A stretch of 34,575 bases of DNA, from positions 1 through 34,575 of the forward strand of contig MEDL01000007.1 of assembly GCA_001724785.1 (NCBI GenBank), written 5' to 3'. The DNA is from Acidovorax sp. SCN 68-22 (GTDB taxonomy: Bacteria; Pseudomonadota; Gammaproteobacteria; Burkholderiales; Burkholderiaceae_C). Position numbers and translations under genes: made by a program. The notes beneath the pieces are model-generated. The model saw nothing but the letters and a program-made list of their open reading frames with translations. It was not told the origin of the DNA and did not search any database. Positions 16,642 to 25,082 of this stretch are shown here, piece after piece (the stretch's first letter is position 1; each line of letters opens with the position of its first letter).

Positions 16642-17325
16642 GTGCATGTCGACGAAGCGATTCGCAGCCGAAAATCGGTCAGGCGGTTTCTACCTGCCTC
16701 CGTTCCTTCCTCGGTGGTGCAGCACATTCTGAGCGTGGCGGCGCGTGCCCCGAGTGGCAACAACGTGCAGCCGTGGAAGGTGTATGCGGTGGCGGGTGAG
16801 GCCCGGCAGCGCCTGTGTGATGCCTTCATTGAGGCGGCCACGCACGAGCCTGACCGGCATCAGCCCGAGTACGCGTATTACCCCACGACCTGGGTCGAGC
16901 CTTATCTGGAGCGCCGGCGTCGCTGCGGTTTCGGTTTGTATGCCAGCCTGGGCATCGCCCGCGACGACGCGGCGGCACGCGAGCGCCAGATGCTGCGCAA
17001 CTACACGTTCTTCGACGCGCCGGTGGGGCTGCTCGTCACGCTCGACCGCCGTTTGAACACTGGCAGCTTCATGGACCTGGGCATGTTCATCCAGAACATT
17101 CTGGTGGCCGCGCGCGCGCAGGGACTGCACACCTGTGCGCAGGCCGCGTTTGCCTGGTTCCACAAGGTGGCGCGCGCCCAGTTGCCGATCAGTGACCACG
17201 AAATCCTCGCCTGCGGCATCGCCCTCGGGCACGAGGATCTGTCGGCCCCGGAGAATGCCTTCATTACCGAACGAACCGATGTGGAGGCGTTTGCCAGCTT
17301 CCATGGTTTCGATCCCCAGAGCTGA
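16642..17325 (+). CDS. nitroreductase-family flavoprotein
   Basis: A 227-residue FMN-dependent nitroreductase-fold protein. The start region 'IRSRKSVRRFLPASVPSSV' holds the FMN-phosphate-binding arginines, and 'ARAPSGNNVQPWKVY' is the family's second FMN loop. 'DLGMFIQNILVAARAQGLHTCAQ' is the dimer-interface helix. GTG at 16642 is preferred: AGAAAGG lies just upstream and family similarity begins at once. An ATG at 16540 would overlap the divergent ligase's start and add 34 unlikely residues. The substrate is unknown; nearby ligase and thiolase-like genes suggest reduction of an acyl-CoA or ring intermediate (inference). Confidence 0.88.
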   Translation: MHVDEAIRSRKSVRRFLPASVPSSVVQHILSVAARAPSGNNVQPWKVYAVAGEARQRLCDAFIEAATHEPDRHQPEYAYYPTTWVEPYLERRRRCGFGLYASLGIARDDAAARERQMLRNYTFFDAPVGLLVTLDRRLNTGSFMDLGMFIQNILVAARAQGLHTCAQAAFAWFHKVARAQLPISDHEILACGIALGHEDLSAPENAFITERTDVEAFASFHGFDPQS

Positions 17326-17338
17326 CCAAAGCTTTTCG

Positions 17339-17351
17339 TTGATTTAATCAA
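17339..17351. repeat. short AT-rich palindrome, possible operator
   Basis: TTGATT and AATCAA flank a single central T, 22 bases before the start of the acyl-CoA ligase gene in a 47-base AT-rich gap. It may be a repressor site or chance. Confidence 0.3.
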
Positions 17352-17372
17352 AATTTTCTGAAGAAACTACTC

Positions 17373-19010
17373 ATGATCCTGCATTCGCCTTCTACGATTG
17401 AACACTACACTGCCGCCAAACTTTGGGGGGGCCGCACCCTGCTTGATGTGGTTGCGGCACATGTTGTCGATGTTCCGCAACGAGTGGCCATCGTCGATAC
17501 ACCAGACCGTGAGGCGCTCATCGGCACGCCCGCCACCTCGGTAACTTGGAGCGAGTTCGGCAAAGCCGTCGACGCGATTGCCACCGGGCTGATTCGCCGT
17601 GGACTTAAAAAAGACGATGTTGTGGTTGCGCAGTTACCCAATGTCTGGGAGTTGATTGCGTTGTACTTTGCTGTGTCCCGCGCCGGAGGCGTGCTGTCTC
17701 CGGTGGCCATGCAGTGGCGCGAAACCGAGTTGCGCAACGTCGCAGAGGCCAGTCAGGCGCAGCTCTACATCGGCGTAAAAAATTTCAAGGGCTTCGACCA
17801 CATTTCGATGGCTGCCAAGCTAGGCTACGCCACCGTGGCGATTGAAGACGTCACCGCTTTGGCCGCACAGGCACCAGACCAGGCCCTGCTGGACGCTGTC
17901 AGCGTCAGTGCCAACGATATTTTCAGCCTGTGCTGGTCCTCGGGTACTGAATCACATGCCAAGGGCTGTCCGATGTCGCACAACAACTGGCTTTACCAGA
18001 TGCGGCTGGTGCCCAATACGGCGGGCATTCAAGAGGGTGACCGTGTACTGGCACCAGCACCGATGGTCAACATGACGGGTGCCGTGGCTTGGCTGAGCTG
18101 GCTGGCAGCGCGTGGCACGCTGCTGCTGCACCATCCGCTCAATGTCGAACTGTTCCTCAAGCAAATACTCACGGAAAAGGTTCAGTTCACGATTCTGGTG
18201 CCTGCAATCCTGAACATGATCCTCAAGCTGCCCAATGTCGACAGCCTCGATTTGTCATCCATCCGCTCAATCGCCACAGGCTCAGCGCCGCCCTCGCGCT
18301 GGAGCATGGAGGAGTTCAAGCGCCGCTGGAACATCGAGATCTGCAACCTGTGGGGGCAGACCGAGGGCACAGGCTTGGTTGGCGGCCCGGTTGACGTGCC
18401 GGACTTCGCTATGCGATCGGAACATTTTCCCTGGTGGGGCAAGCCGGGACTTGAATGGCCGTCGACAATGGAAGGCGTACAAGCCAAGCTGCTTGACGAG
18501 CAAGACCAAGAATGCACGCGGCCAGGCGAGGTGGGCGAGTTGGTCTATCGCGGACCCAACGTGTTTGCCGGCTACTACCGGCGGCCAGACCTCGCGCAGA
18601 ATTCGTTCACGGCCGACGGTTTCTTTCGCACCGGTGATTTTTTCATCGTGCGCGATGAACGCCACATCGGCTTTTTTGACCGCAAGAAGGACATCATCAT
18701 TCGTGGTGGTTTCAATATAAGCGCCGCCGAGGTCGAGAACCTGGTACTCACCCACCCCGGTGTGCAAGAGGTAGCAGCGGTGGCGGTGCCCGACGAAATC
18801 ATGGGCGAGAAGACCAGTATCTACGTCGTGCCCAAGGACAAGGCCCGGCTGCCGACGCTGGAAGATATCGTTGACCACTTGAAACAAATTGGCGTGGCGG
18901 TCTACAAGCTGCCCGAGCATATTGAGTACCTTGACATCATCCCGCGCAACCCGGTGGGGAAAATTTTGAAGGCGCAATTGCGACAACGCGTGCATGCTTC
19001 GGGGGCGTGA
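17373..19010 (+). CDS. AMP-forming acyl-CoA ligase with altered P-loop
   Basis: A 545-residue ANL ligase similar in layout to medium-chain, cyclohexanecarboxylate and aromatic acid-CoA ligases. Motifs are 'NLWGQTEGTG' (A5), 'ADGFFRTGDFF' (A7), 'FFDRKKDIIIRGGFNISAAEVE' (A8, key residues) and 'NPVGKILKAQL' with the C-terminal catalytic Lys. The ATP-phosphate loop is unusual: 'WSSGTESHAKG' where the family has YTSGTTGxPKG, so a Gly and the Pro-Lys pair are changed. It precedes the thiolase-like gene and probably supplies its CoA ester. Base composition is a little less GC-rich than its neighbours. Confidence 0.9.
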   Translation: MILHSPSTIEHYTAAKLWGGRTLLDVVAAHVVDVPQRVAIVDTPDREALIGTPATSVTWSEFGKAVDAIATGLIRRGLKKDDVVVAQLPNVWELIALYFAVSRAGGVLSPVAMQWRETELRNVAEASQAQLYIGVKNFKGFDHISMAAKLGYATVAIEDVTALAAQAPDQALLDAVSVSANDIFSLCWSSGTESHAKGCPMSHNNWLYQMRLVPNTAGIQEGDRVLAPAPMVNMTGAVAWLSWLAARGTLLLHHPLNVELFLKQILTEKVQFTILVPAILNMILKLPNVDSLDLSSIRSIATGSAPPSRWSMEEFKRRWNIEICNLWGQTEGTGLVGGPVDVPDFAMRSEHFPWWGKPGLEWPSTMEGVQAKLLDEQDQECTRPGEVGELVYRGPNVFAGYYRRPDLAQNSFTADGFFRTGDFFIVRDERHIGFFDRKKDIIIRGGFNISAAEVENLVLTHPGVQEVAAVAVPDEIMGEKTSIYVVPKDKARLPTLEDIVDHLKQIGVAVYKLPEHIEYLDIIPRNPVGKILKAQLRQRVHASGA

Positions 19011-19033
19011 CCTCCAACTCTGGACACTCAATC

Positions 19034-20233
19034 ATGACCCCTCAAACGAACTCATCGCCGCGCAGTCTCCGCGGTGAAACCGCGATCATCGGCGCCGGCA
19101 TTTCGGCCGTCGGCCGCGTGCCGGGCAAGAGCGCGCTCGCGCTGGCCGCCGACGCAGCAGGCAAGGCGCTTGCCGATGCCGGCATCGGCAAGCACGAGGT
19201 CGATGGCGTGCTTTCCAGCTCCGCCTTCGCCTCGCCGTTTCACCGATTCAGCGTAGCCTTCAGTGAGTACCTCGGCATCCAGCCGACGTTCTCCAACACG
19301 ATGCAGGTCTCCGGCGCCACGGCGGCCACCCTGTTCAACATCGCCGCCGCCGCCATTGCTGGCGGCCTGGCCGAGACCGTTCTGGTGGTGGGCGGCGACA
19401 GCTTGCTGACTGGTCTGTCGCCCGACCTGGCCCTGCGCTCGATGACCGAAAGCCGGGACCAGCAATACGAAATGCCATTCGGCATTCCCGTGGCCAACAC
19501 CTTCGCCATGACAGCGCATCGCCACATGAAGGAGTTCGGCACCACCTCCGAGCAATTTGCCAAGGTGGCGGTGATCCACCGCGAACACGCACGCCGCACG
19601 CCGGGGGCGCAGATGACCGATCCGCTGAGCGTCGATGACGTGCTGAATTCCGGCTGGGTGACAACGCCCTACCACAAGCTCGACTGCTCGCTCATCTCCG
19701 ACGGCGCAGCAGCTTTCATCGTCACCTCGACCGAGCGCGCCAGGGCGCTGGGAATTGCCAAGCCCATCTACATCCTCGGCGGCGGCGAATGCTACACGCA
19801 CGAGCACATCTTCTTGATGCCCTCGCTGACCACCACGGGCGCGGTGCAGTCGAGCGCCAAGGCCTACGCCATGGCCGGCTGCGGGCCCAAGGACATCGAC
19901 GTGGCCGGGATCTATGACTGCTTCACCGGCACGGTGATCATGATGCTGGAGGACCTCGGCTTCTGCCCCAAGGGCGAAGGTGGGCGCTTCGTCGAAGACG
20001 GGCAGATCACCTACGGCGGCGCCATCCCCTGCAACACCCATGGAGGCCTGCTGTCGTTTGCGCACTCGGGCATGCCGGGTTCGCTGTTTCATTTCTACGA
20101 GGTCGTCAACCAGCTGCGCGGAAGCTGCGGTGAACGCCAGGTCGCGGGCGCTGAACTTGGCCTGGTGCACAGCCTGGGCGCCGGTTTTGCGACCAACGCC
20201 ACCACCATCCTGGGAACGGAGGCCACGCTGTGA
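19034..20233 (+). CDS. thiolase-like protein (SCP-x/Ltp2 type) lacking the thiolase Cys
   Basis: A 399-residue thiolase-fold protein of the lipid-transfer/SCP-x branch. The nucleophile helix reads 'MQVSGATAATLFNIAAAAI', so the usual catalytic Cys is Ser. C-terminal signatures are 'GIYDCFTGTVIMMLEDLGF' and 'CNTHGGLLSFAHSGMPG'. Proteins of this branch paired with a DUF35 partner include Ltp2, which performs retro-aldol side-chain cleavage in steroid catabolism rather than thiolysis. ATG 19034 is used. A GTG at 19007 overlapping the ligase stop would add nine residues and is also possible. The downstream DUF35 gene overlaps its stop by four bases. Confidence 0.88.
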   Translation: MTPQTNSSPRSLRGETAIIGAGISAVGRVPGKSALALAADAAGKALADAGIGKHEVDGVLSSSAFASPFHRFSVAFSEYLGIQPTFSNTMQVSGATAATLFNIAAAAIAGGLAETVLVVGGDSLLTGLSPDLALRSMTESRDQQYEMPFGIPVANTFAMTAHRHMKEFGTTSEQFAKVAVIHREHARRTPGAQMTDPLSVDDVLNSGWVTTPYHKLDCSLISDGAAAFIVTSTERARALGIAKPIYILGGGECYTHEHIFLMPSLTTTGAVQSSAKAYAMAGCGPKDIDVAGIYDCFTGTVIMMLEDLGFCPKGEGGRFVEDGQITYGGAIPCNTHGGLLSFAHSGMPGSLFHFYEVVNQLRGSCGERQVAGAELGLVHSLGAGFATNATTILGTEATL

Positions 20234-20661
20234 TCAACCTCAAAGACGCCCACCTCAAGCCACAGCCGATGCCAGATGCAGATTCGGACATCTATTGGCG
20301 CGGCATTCAGGAGGGCAAGCTGCTGCTGCAGCACTGCCCAGCGTGCGGCCACGTGCAGCTCTACCAACAGGCGATCTGCCGTGAGTGCGGTAGCGAGCGC
20401 CTAGAGCACCGGGCCGCCAGCGGTCGCGCCAAGGTGCATTCGTTCAGCGTGGTTCACCGGGCGCCCGGCCCGGCTTTCAAACAGGACACGCCCTATGCGG
20501 TGCTGCTGGTCGAACTCGAAGAAGGTCCGCGGATGATCAGCTCCTTCATCGGCGCAGACCCTTCAGCAGTCACTTTCGACATGGCTGTCGAGTTGGTTTG
20601 CGAACCCGTCGGTGGTGGTGTGTCGCTGCCGCGATTCCGGGCGGCCGGACCTCCAGCGTGA
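20230..20661 (+). CDS. DUF35 zinc-ribbon/OB-fold protein, partner of the thiolase-like protein
   Basis: A 143-residue protein. An N-terminal rubredoxin-like zinc ribbon (Cys36, Cys39, Cys50, Cys53 in CPACG and CRECG) is followed by an OB-fold domain with 'KVHSFSVVHRAPGPAF' and 'PYAVLLVELEEGPRM'. DUF35 proteins bind thiolase-fold enzymes and are needed for their activity or CoA handling. The GTG start at 20230 overlaps the thiolase-like gene's stop (GTGA), and GGAGG at 20218-20222 is ideally spaced, so the two are translationally coupled. Confidence 0.92.
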   Translation: MINLKDAHLKPQPMPDADSDIYWRGIQEGKLLLQHCPACGHVQLYQQAICRECGSERLEHRAASGRAKVHSFSVVHRAPGPAFKQDTPYAVLLVELEEGPRMISSFIGADPSAVTFDMAVELVCEPVGGGVSLPRFRAAGPPA

Positions 20662-20686
20662 GGCAGCGTCGTCGTGCGCCTTCTGA

Positions 20687-21512
20687 GTGTCTGAGGACAT
20701 GACCCAACCCAACGCGGGATTTCGGTGGCCGCAGCTTGTTGCTGCGCCGTCCTCCCAGGCGGCAGTCGAGGGGGCTCCTCCTGACCTGACGACGGCCACA
20801 GTGGCGCGGCGGGCGATTGCGCCCTTGTCCATGCATGAACGGATCGTGGCCATCGTTGCGCCGGTCGGCTATGGCAAGACGACATTGATGGGCGGATGGT
20901 TTCGCGCTTGCAAAGACGCAGACCCCGTGTGGGTGGGACTCGATGCTTCCTGGCGCGACCAGGTGTTCTTTGTTCGCTCCTTGTTGAATGCGATCGGAGG
21001 CCCGTCGGAGCCGGTCGCGATGGGGGCCATTGACGCGGCGGCGGTGGTCGAGAGCGGCTTGCTGGCGTTGTTGCAGGCCCTTGGACAACGTCGTCGTCCC
21101 ATGATGCTTTTTTGCGCCGCTATGCCAGGTCTTTGTGCGCCAGTGGCCGGCAGGACCACAAGATCAGGACCCATTCCACTATGGCGCCGCACAAACGGTT
21201 CTGGCCTATGCGCACAAATGCAATTGACGTTTCACCGTGGCCCCCCAGTCCTTGCGCGAGGTGCAAGTGAAGTTCGGGGAGGCTCCTTCGCCTTTCGGCC
21301 ACATGTGGGTGCGGGTGATCTTTTCCGCCTTGCTGTTCAAGGCGGGGCGGCATCGTGAGGCCCTGGCAGACAGCACCTCGGCGCTGACCGAAGAGCTGGC
21401 TTTTGCTCCCGACGCCTCGTGCCTGGCGGTCAGGCTGCGCGCGATCCGCGCGTTGCTGCTGTACGAACGCAACCTGTGCATCGAGGCGATGGTGGATTTG
21501 GAGGTGGCGTGA
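20687..21512 (+). pseudogene. remnant of a MalT/LuxR-type ATP-binding regulator
   Basis: The first frame (from GTG 20687 or ATG 20699) encodes the start of a large ATP-dependent LuxR-family regulator. It has the Walker A loop 'VAPVGYGKTTLMGGWF' and the following 'VWVGLDASWRDQVFFVRSLL', and runs sensibly to about 21100. Family-like sequence then resumes in a different frame: 'DPFHYGAAQTVLAYAH', an in-frame TGA at 21225-21227, then a TPR-like stretch 'FGHMWVRVIFSALLFKAGRHREALA' to 21512. Intact members are about 900 residues with a C-terminal helix-turn-helix. Here the centre is deleted, the frame is shifted, a stop is present and the DNA-binding domain is missing. It ends against the bioA remnant. 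Confidence 0.75.
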
Positions 21513-21515
21513 CCA

Positions 21516-22661
21516 CTACTGTCGCACCAGGGCATCGTCGATAAGATGGCGTAGATCGTGTGGCCGATGGGGTGCAGCAGCAGCCCCTGCGCCAGCGCGC
21601 GGCAGGCATAGCGGCGGCCGAAGTCGGGCAGGCGTGCTGAGCACGTGCCACGCGAAGACCATGCCCTTGCGTCGATCGAAGCGCACACGCGGGTGCTTGG
21701 AGATCGGCGCGAACTGCGCGGCCAGCCGCTCGCTGGTGCCCAGGTTCTGGCGCAGCGCGTCGGTCTGCGCGAAGAGGTCCAGTGTGGCCAGCGCGGCGCG
21801 GCAGGCCAGCGGGTTGCAGGTGTAGCTGTGCGAATGCAGGAAGCCGCGCGCCACCTCGTCGTCGTAGAAGGCGGCATAGACCGCGTCGGTGGTGAGCACC
21901 ACCGACAGTGGCAGCGTGCCGCCGGTCAGGCCCTTGGAGAGGCAGAGAAAGTCGGGGCGGATGCCCGCCTGCTCGTGCGCGAACAGTGTGCCGGTGCGGC
22001 CGAAGCCGACCGCGATTTCGTCGAGCACCAGGTGCACCTGGTGCCGGTCGCAAAGCTCACGCGCGCGTTTCACATTTCAGGTACAGCGGGTCGTGCATGG
22101 CCTTGCCGGCGGCGCACTGGATCAGCGGCTCGATGATCACCGCAGCGGTCTCGTGCGCGTGTTCGGCCAGCCAGTCGCCCAGTGAGGCGGCGGCCCCCTC
22201 GGCCACGTCGGCCGGGGTGTCGCCGGGCGCGGCCTGCCTGGCGTCGGGGCTGGGCACGGTGGCGGCCATGCGCACCAGCGGCGCGTAGGCTTCACGGAAC
22301 AGCGCGATGTCGGTCACGGCCAGCGCGCCCACCGTCTCTCCGTGGTAGCCCCCGGCGACACTGACAAACCGGCACTTGCCTGCCCGGCCCGCATTGCGCC
22401 AGTGGTGGGCGCTCATCTTCAGCGCGAACTCCGTGGCACTAGCACCGTCGCTGCCGTAGAAGGCGTGGCCAAGGCCGGTGCGCGCGGCCAGGCGTTCGGA
22501 GAGTTCAACCACTGGCCCGTGGGTGAAGCCTGCAAGCATCACGTGGCCCAGTGTGTGCAGCTGGTCGATCAGCGCGGCGCGGATCGCGGGGTGGTTGTGG
22601 CCGAACAGGTTGACCCACCAGGGCTGCGCTGGCGCCACGGCGTTGGCCGACACGGGCTGCG
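21516..22661 (-). pseudogene. bioA: broken bioA (adenosylmethionine-8-amino-7-oxononanoate aminotransferase)
   Basis: Three frames together spell most of a BioA protein, the PLP enzyme making 7,8-diaminopelargonate in biotin synthesis. Frame one (down to about 22075) gives 'PWWVNLFGHNHPAIRAAL', 'FYGSDGASATEFALKM' and 'GGYHGETVGALAV'. Frame two (about 22070 to 21645) gives '[26 protein letters not shown]', '[18 protein letters not shown]' with the PLP lysine, and '[14 protein letters not shown]'. Frame three gives the tail '[19 protein letters not shown]'. So there are frameshifts near 22070 and 21640. About 50 N-terminal residues, including the start, are missing; homology begins right at the end of panD. 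It cannot make an intact enzyme. Confidence 0.88.
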
Positions 22662-23078
22662 TCAAAGCTCGGCGCCCAGGGGCAGGATGACCGGGTCGCC
22701 GGCCTGCGGACCTGCGGGCTCGCTGCGGATCTCGACGATGCGGTTGGCAGCGTCGGGGAACACCAGCTGGGGCACGGCCTCGTCGAGCTTGTCTTCGTGC
22801 ACCATGCCGAAGGCCGCGATGATCACCAGGTCGCCCACGCTGGCGCGCCGGGCGGCCGAGCCGTTGAGCGAAATGATGCCGCTGCCGCGCGGCGACCTGA
22901 TGGCGTAGGTGATGAACCGTTCGCCGTTGTTGACGTTCCAGATGTGAACCTGTTCGTTGGGGCGGATGTTGCTCGCCTCCAGCAGGTCTTCGTCGATGCC
23001 GCAAGAGCCTTCGTAGTGCAGCTCGCAGTGGGTGACGATGGCGCGGTGGATTTTGGATTTCAGCAGGGTGCGGAACAT
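22662..23078 (-). CDS. panD: aspartate 1-decarboxylase proenzyme
   Basis: A 138-residue PanD, which makes beta-alanine from aspartate for pantothenate and CoA synthesis. The self-cleavage site is Gly24-Ser25 in 'HYEGSCGID', where Ser25 becomes the pyruvoyl group. '[25 protein letters not shown]' (key residues Tyr, Arg and the NGSAAR loop) and '[10 protein letters not shown]' are family signatures. It is about a dozen residues longer than E. coli PanD, at the C-terminus. It lies 49 bases downstream of bioB on the same strand and directly upstream of the bioA remnant. No panB or panC is seen in the window. Confidence 0.96.
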   Translation of the reverse strand: MFRTLLKSKIHRAIVTHCELHYEGSCGIDEDLLEASNIRPNEQVHIWNVNNGERFITYAIRSPRGSGIISLNGSAARRASVGDLVIIAAFGMVHEDKLDEAVPQLVFPDAANRIVEIRSEPAGPQAGDPVILPLGAEL

Positions 23079-23127
23079 AGGGGATTTGCTTGAACGGAGG
23101 GAGCCTCGGCCATCGACAGGGCCAAGG

Positions 23128-24174
23128 TCAGGCGTGCGCCCGCGTGGTGTGCATGCCCGTGCGGGCCAGCAGGTCCTGGTCGGCTTCCACGTCGGGATTG
23201 CCGGTCACCAGCAGCTTGTCACCGTAGAAGATGGAGTTGGCGCCGGCCAGGAAGCACAGCACCTGGGTCGATTCGTCCATCTGCCGGCGCCCGGCCGACA
23301 GGCGCACCTTGGCCCTGGGCATGGTGATGCGGGCCACCGCCACGGTGCGCACGAACTCCAGCGGGTCGAGGTCGGGCTCGTCGGCCAGCGGCGTGCCGGG
23401 CACCTTGACCAGGTGGTTGATCGGCACCGACTCGGGGTACGGTGCCAGGTTGGCCAGTTGCGCGATCAGGCCGGCGCGCCCGGCGCGGGACTCGCCCATG
23501 CCCACGATGCCGCCGCTGCAGACGTGGATGCCGGCCCCGCGCACGTGGCCCAGCGTGTCCAGCCGGTCCTGGTAGTCGCGGGTGGTGATGATGTCGCCGT
23601 ACAGCTCGGGCGCGGTGTCCAGGTTGTGGTTGTAGTAGTCCAGACCAGCACCCTTGAGGCGTTGCGCCTGGTCGCCCGTGAGCATGCCCAGGGTGCAGCA
23701 GGCCTCCAGGCCCTCGTCCTTGATCACGCGCACCAACTCCTCGACCTTTTCCAGGTCGCGGTCGTTGGGCGCTCGCCAGGCGGCACCCATGCAGAAGCGC
23801 GAGGCGCCGGCCGCCTTGGCGCCGAGCACGGCCTCGCGCACTTCCTCGGGCGTCATCATCTTGGTGGCGGGCACGCCGGTCTCGTAGTGCACCGACTGCG
23901 GGCAGTAGCCGCAGTCCTCCGGGCAGCCGCCGGTCTTGATGGACAGCAGCGTGGCCAGCTCCATCTCGGTGGGGTCGTGGTGCTCGCGGTGCACGGTCTG
24001 CGCGCGGTGCATCAGCTCAGGGAATGACAGGTCCAGCAGGGCCTGCACCTCGGCCACCGGCCAGGCCTGCTGGCGGGCCTCGACCGACAAGGTTCCCACG
24101 CTCGATGCCTCGGCAGGCTGCGGGGGTGATTGCACCCAGTGGATGGGTTCTTCTCTCAGGATCGTGTCATTCAT
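23128..24174 (-). CDS. bioB: biotin synthase
   Basis: A 348-residue radical-SAM biotin synthase that inserts sulfur into dethiobiotin. The 4Fe-4S/SAM motif is '[13 protein letters not shown]' (CxxxCxxC). Ligands and signatures of the 2Fe-2S site follow in 'RFCMGAAWR', 'ACCTLGML', '[13 protein letters not shown]', '[13 protein letters not shown]' and '[13 protein letters not shown]'. ATG 24174 is chosen: GGAG lies about nine bases upstream and the longer frame to 24243 has no family sequence. With a biotin-dependent carboxylase in the window and bioA broken next door, biotin supply would need BioA function from elsewhere or salvage of a later precursor. Confidence 0.96.
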   Translation of the reverse strand: MNDTILREEPIHWVQSPPQPAEASSVGTLSVEARQQAWPVAEVQALLDLSFPELMHRAQTVHREHHDPTEMELATLLSIKTGGCPEDCGYCPQSVHYETGVPATKMMTPEEVREAVLGAKAAGASRFCMGAAWRAPNDRDLEKVEELVRVIKDEGLEACCTLGMLTGDQAQRLKGAGLDYYNHNLDTAPELYGDIITTRDYQDRLDTLGHVRGAGIHVCSGGIVGMGESRAGRAGLIAQLANLAPYPESVPINHLVKVPGTPLADEPDLDPLEFVRTVAVARITMPRAKVRLSAGRRQMDESTQVLCFLAGANSIFYGDKLLVTGNPDVEADQDLLARTGMHTTRAHA

Positions 24175-24259
24175 TGCGCAATACTCCAGTGGTGTCCAGC
24201 AAAATTCAATCGATAGGTCGACGCGGGCGCATCGTGCCTGCAAGGCCAGCCACAGCGCT

Positions 24260-25048
24260 TCAGGCGCCTTGTGGTCTGATGTGCTGGGTGGCCTCGTCTT
24301 CGACCCGCTGCCAGATCTCGACCGCCATCGGGTTCTTGCTCTCTTCCAGGATGTGTCCCACCAGCCCTATGGCACGCGCCAGGACGCCGATGCCGCGCAC
24401 AATTTTCCATGGTAGCCCGAGCTCGCAGCTGATGGCGCCGATGGCGCCGGTCGCGTTGACGGGAAGCGACTTGCCAGCGACGCGCTCGGCCTCGGCGCAG
24501 ATCAGTTGTTCGAGCCGGATGTAGTCGCCGGAAAAGCCATTGTCCTTGGCGATCTGGAACAGGCGCGGGGCGCGCGGATCGACCGGCTTGTGCAGCGGAT
24601 GTCCCAGGCCGGGGATGATCTGGCCGCGGGCACGAAAGGCTGCCACGGTGTCGATGGCGATGCGCTCCAGGTCAGCCCCTTTCGTTCCGGGTGGCAGGGC
24701 CTCGTAGAGCATTTTGGCGGTGCCTTCGGTGCTGCCGACGAACACGCTGCCCAGGCCGCACAATCCGGCCGCCACTGCGGCCTGCAACGACTCGGGCGCA
24801 CCGGCGTAGGTCAGTCGCGCGACCAGCGCACTGGGCGTGATGCCGTGCTCGACCAGCGTCACCGCGATGGCGTTGAAGACGTTGGACTCCTGCTGCGTTG
24901 GCATGCGCCCGACGATCTGCAAGAAGGCCATATCACCCAGGTTGAGATGGCCGAGGATTTCGTCAGGCAGACTCTTGCCGTGCACCTCGATGCGGTCGGG
25001 GGTACTCCAGGCAATGTCGGAGCGGATGGGTTTGGCTTTGCGAGTCAT
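24260..25048 (-). CDS. citryl-CoA-lyase-like (citrate synthase-fold) protein
   Basis: A 262-residue short citrate-synthase-fold protein, like the C-terminal citryl-CoA lyase domain of ATP-citrate lyase. Two catalytic histidines can be placed: His68 (VEHGITPSA, matching the DHGPAVSG region) and His150 ([10 protein letters not shown]). The catalytic Asp of that domain (NVDGLIG) appears as Thr200 here (VNATGAIGA), so the chemistry may differ. The ending '[16 protein letters not shown]' is typical of this subfamily. It is the last gene of the minus-strand cluster, just downstream of the CitE-like lyase gene. The two may act on one hydroxyacyl-CoA (inference). Confidence 0.85.
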   Translation of the reverse strand: MTRKAKPIRSDIAWSTPDRIEVHGKSLPDEILGHLNLGDMAFLQIVGRMPTQQESNVFNAIAVTLVEHGITPSALVARLTYAGAPESLQAAVAAGLCGLGSVFVGSTEGTAKMLYEALPPGTKGADLERIAIDTVAAFRARGQIIPGLGHPLHKPVDPRAPRLFQIAKDNGFSGDYIRLEQLICAEAERVAGKSLPVNATGAIGAISCELGLPWKIVRGIGVLARAIGLVGHILEESKNPMAVEIWQRVEDEATQHIRPQGA

Positions 25049-25082
25049 AAGGAATTCCAGTCGATTGGAGTGGGTTAAAAAA

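Noticed and set aside
21100-21240. Possible insertion-sequence fragment inside the regulator remnant
   Set aside because: No transposase motif or terminal inverted repeat could be seen. The frame shared with the TPR part explains most of it as decayed regulator sequence.
22057-23004. A single 315-codon gene covering bioA and part of panD
   Set aside because: Its first half is an out-of-frame shadow of panD; only the part after about 22660 downward is BioA sequence, and it ends at a frameshift.
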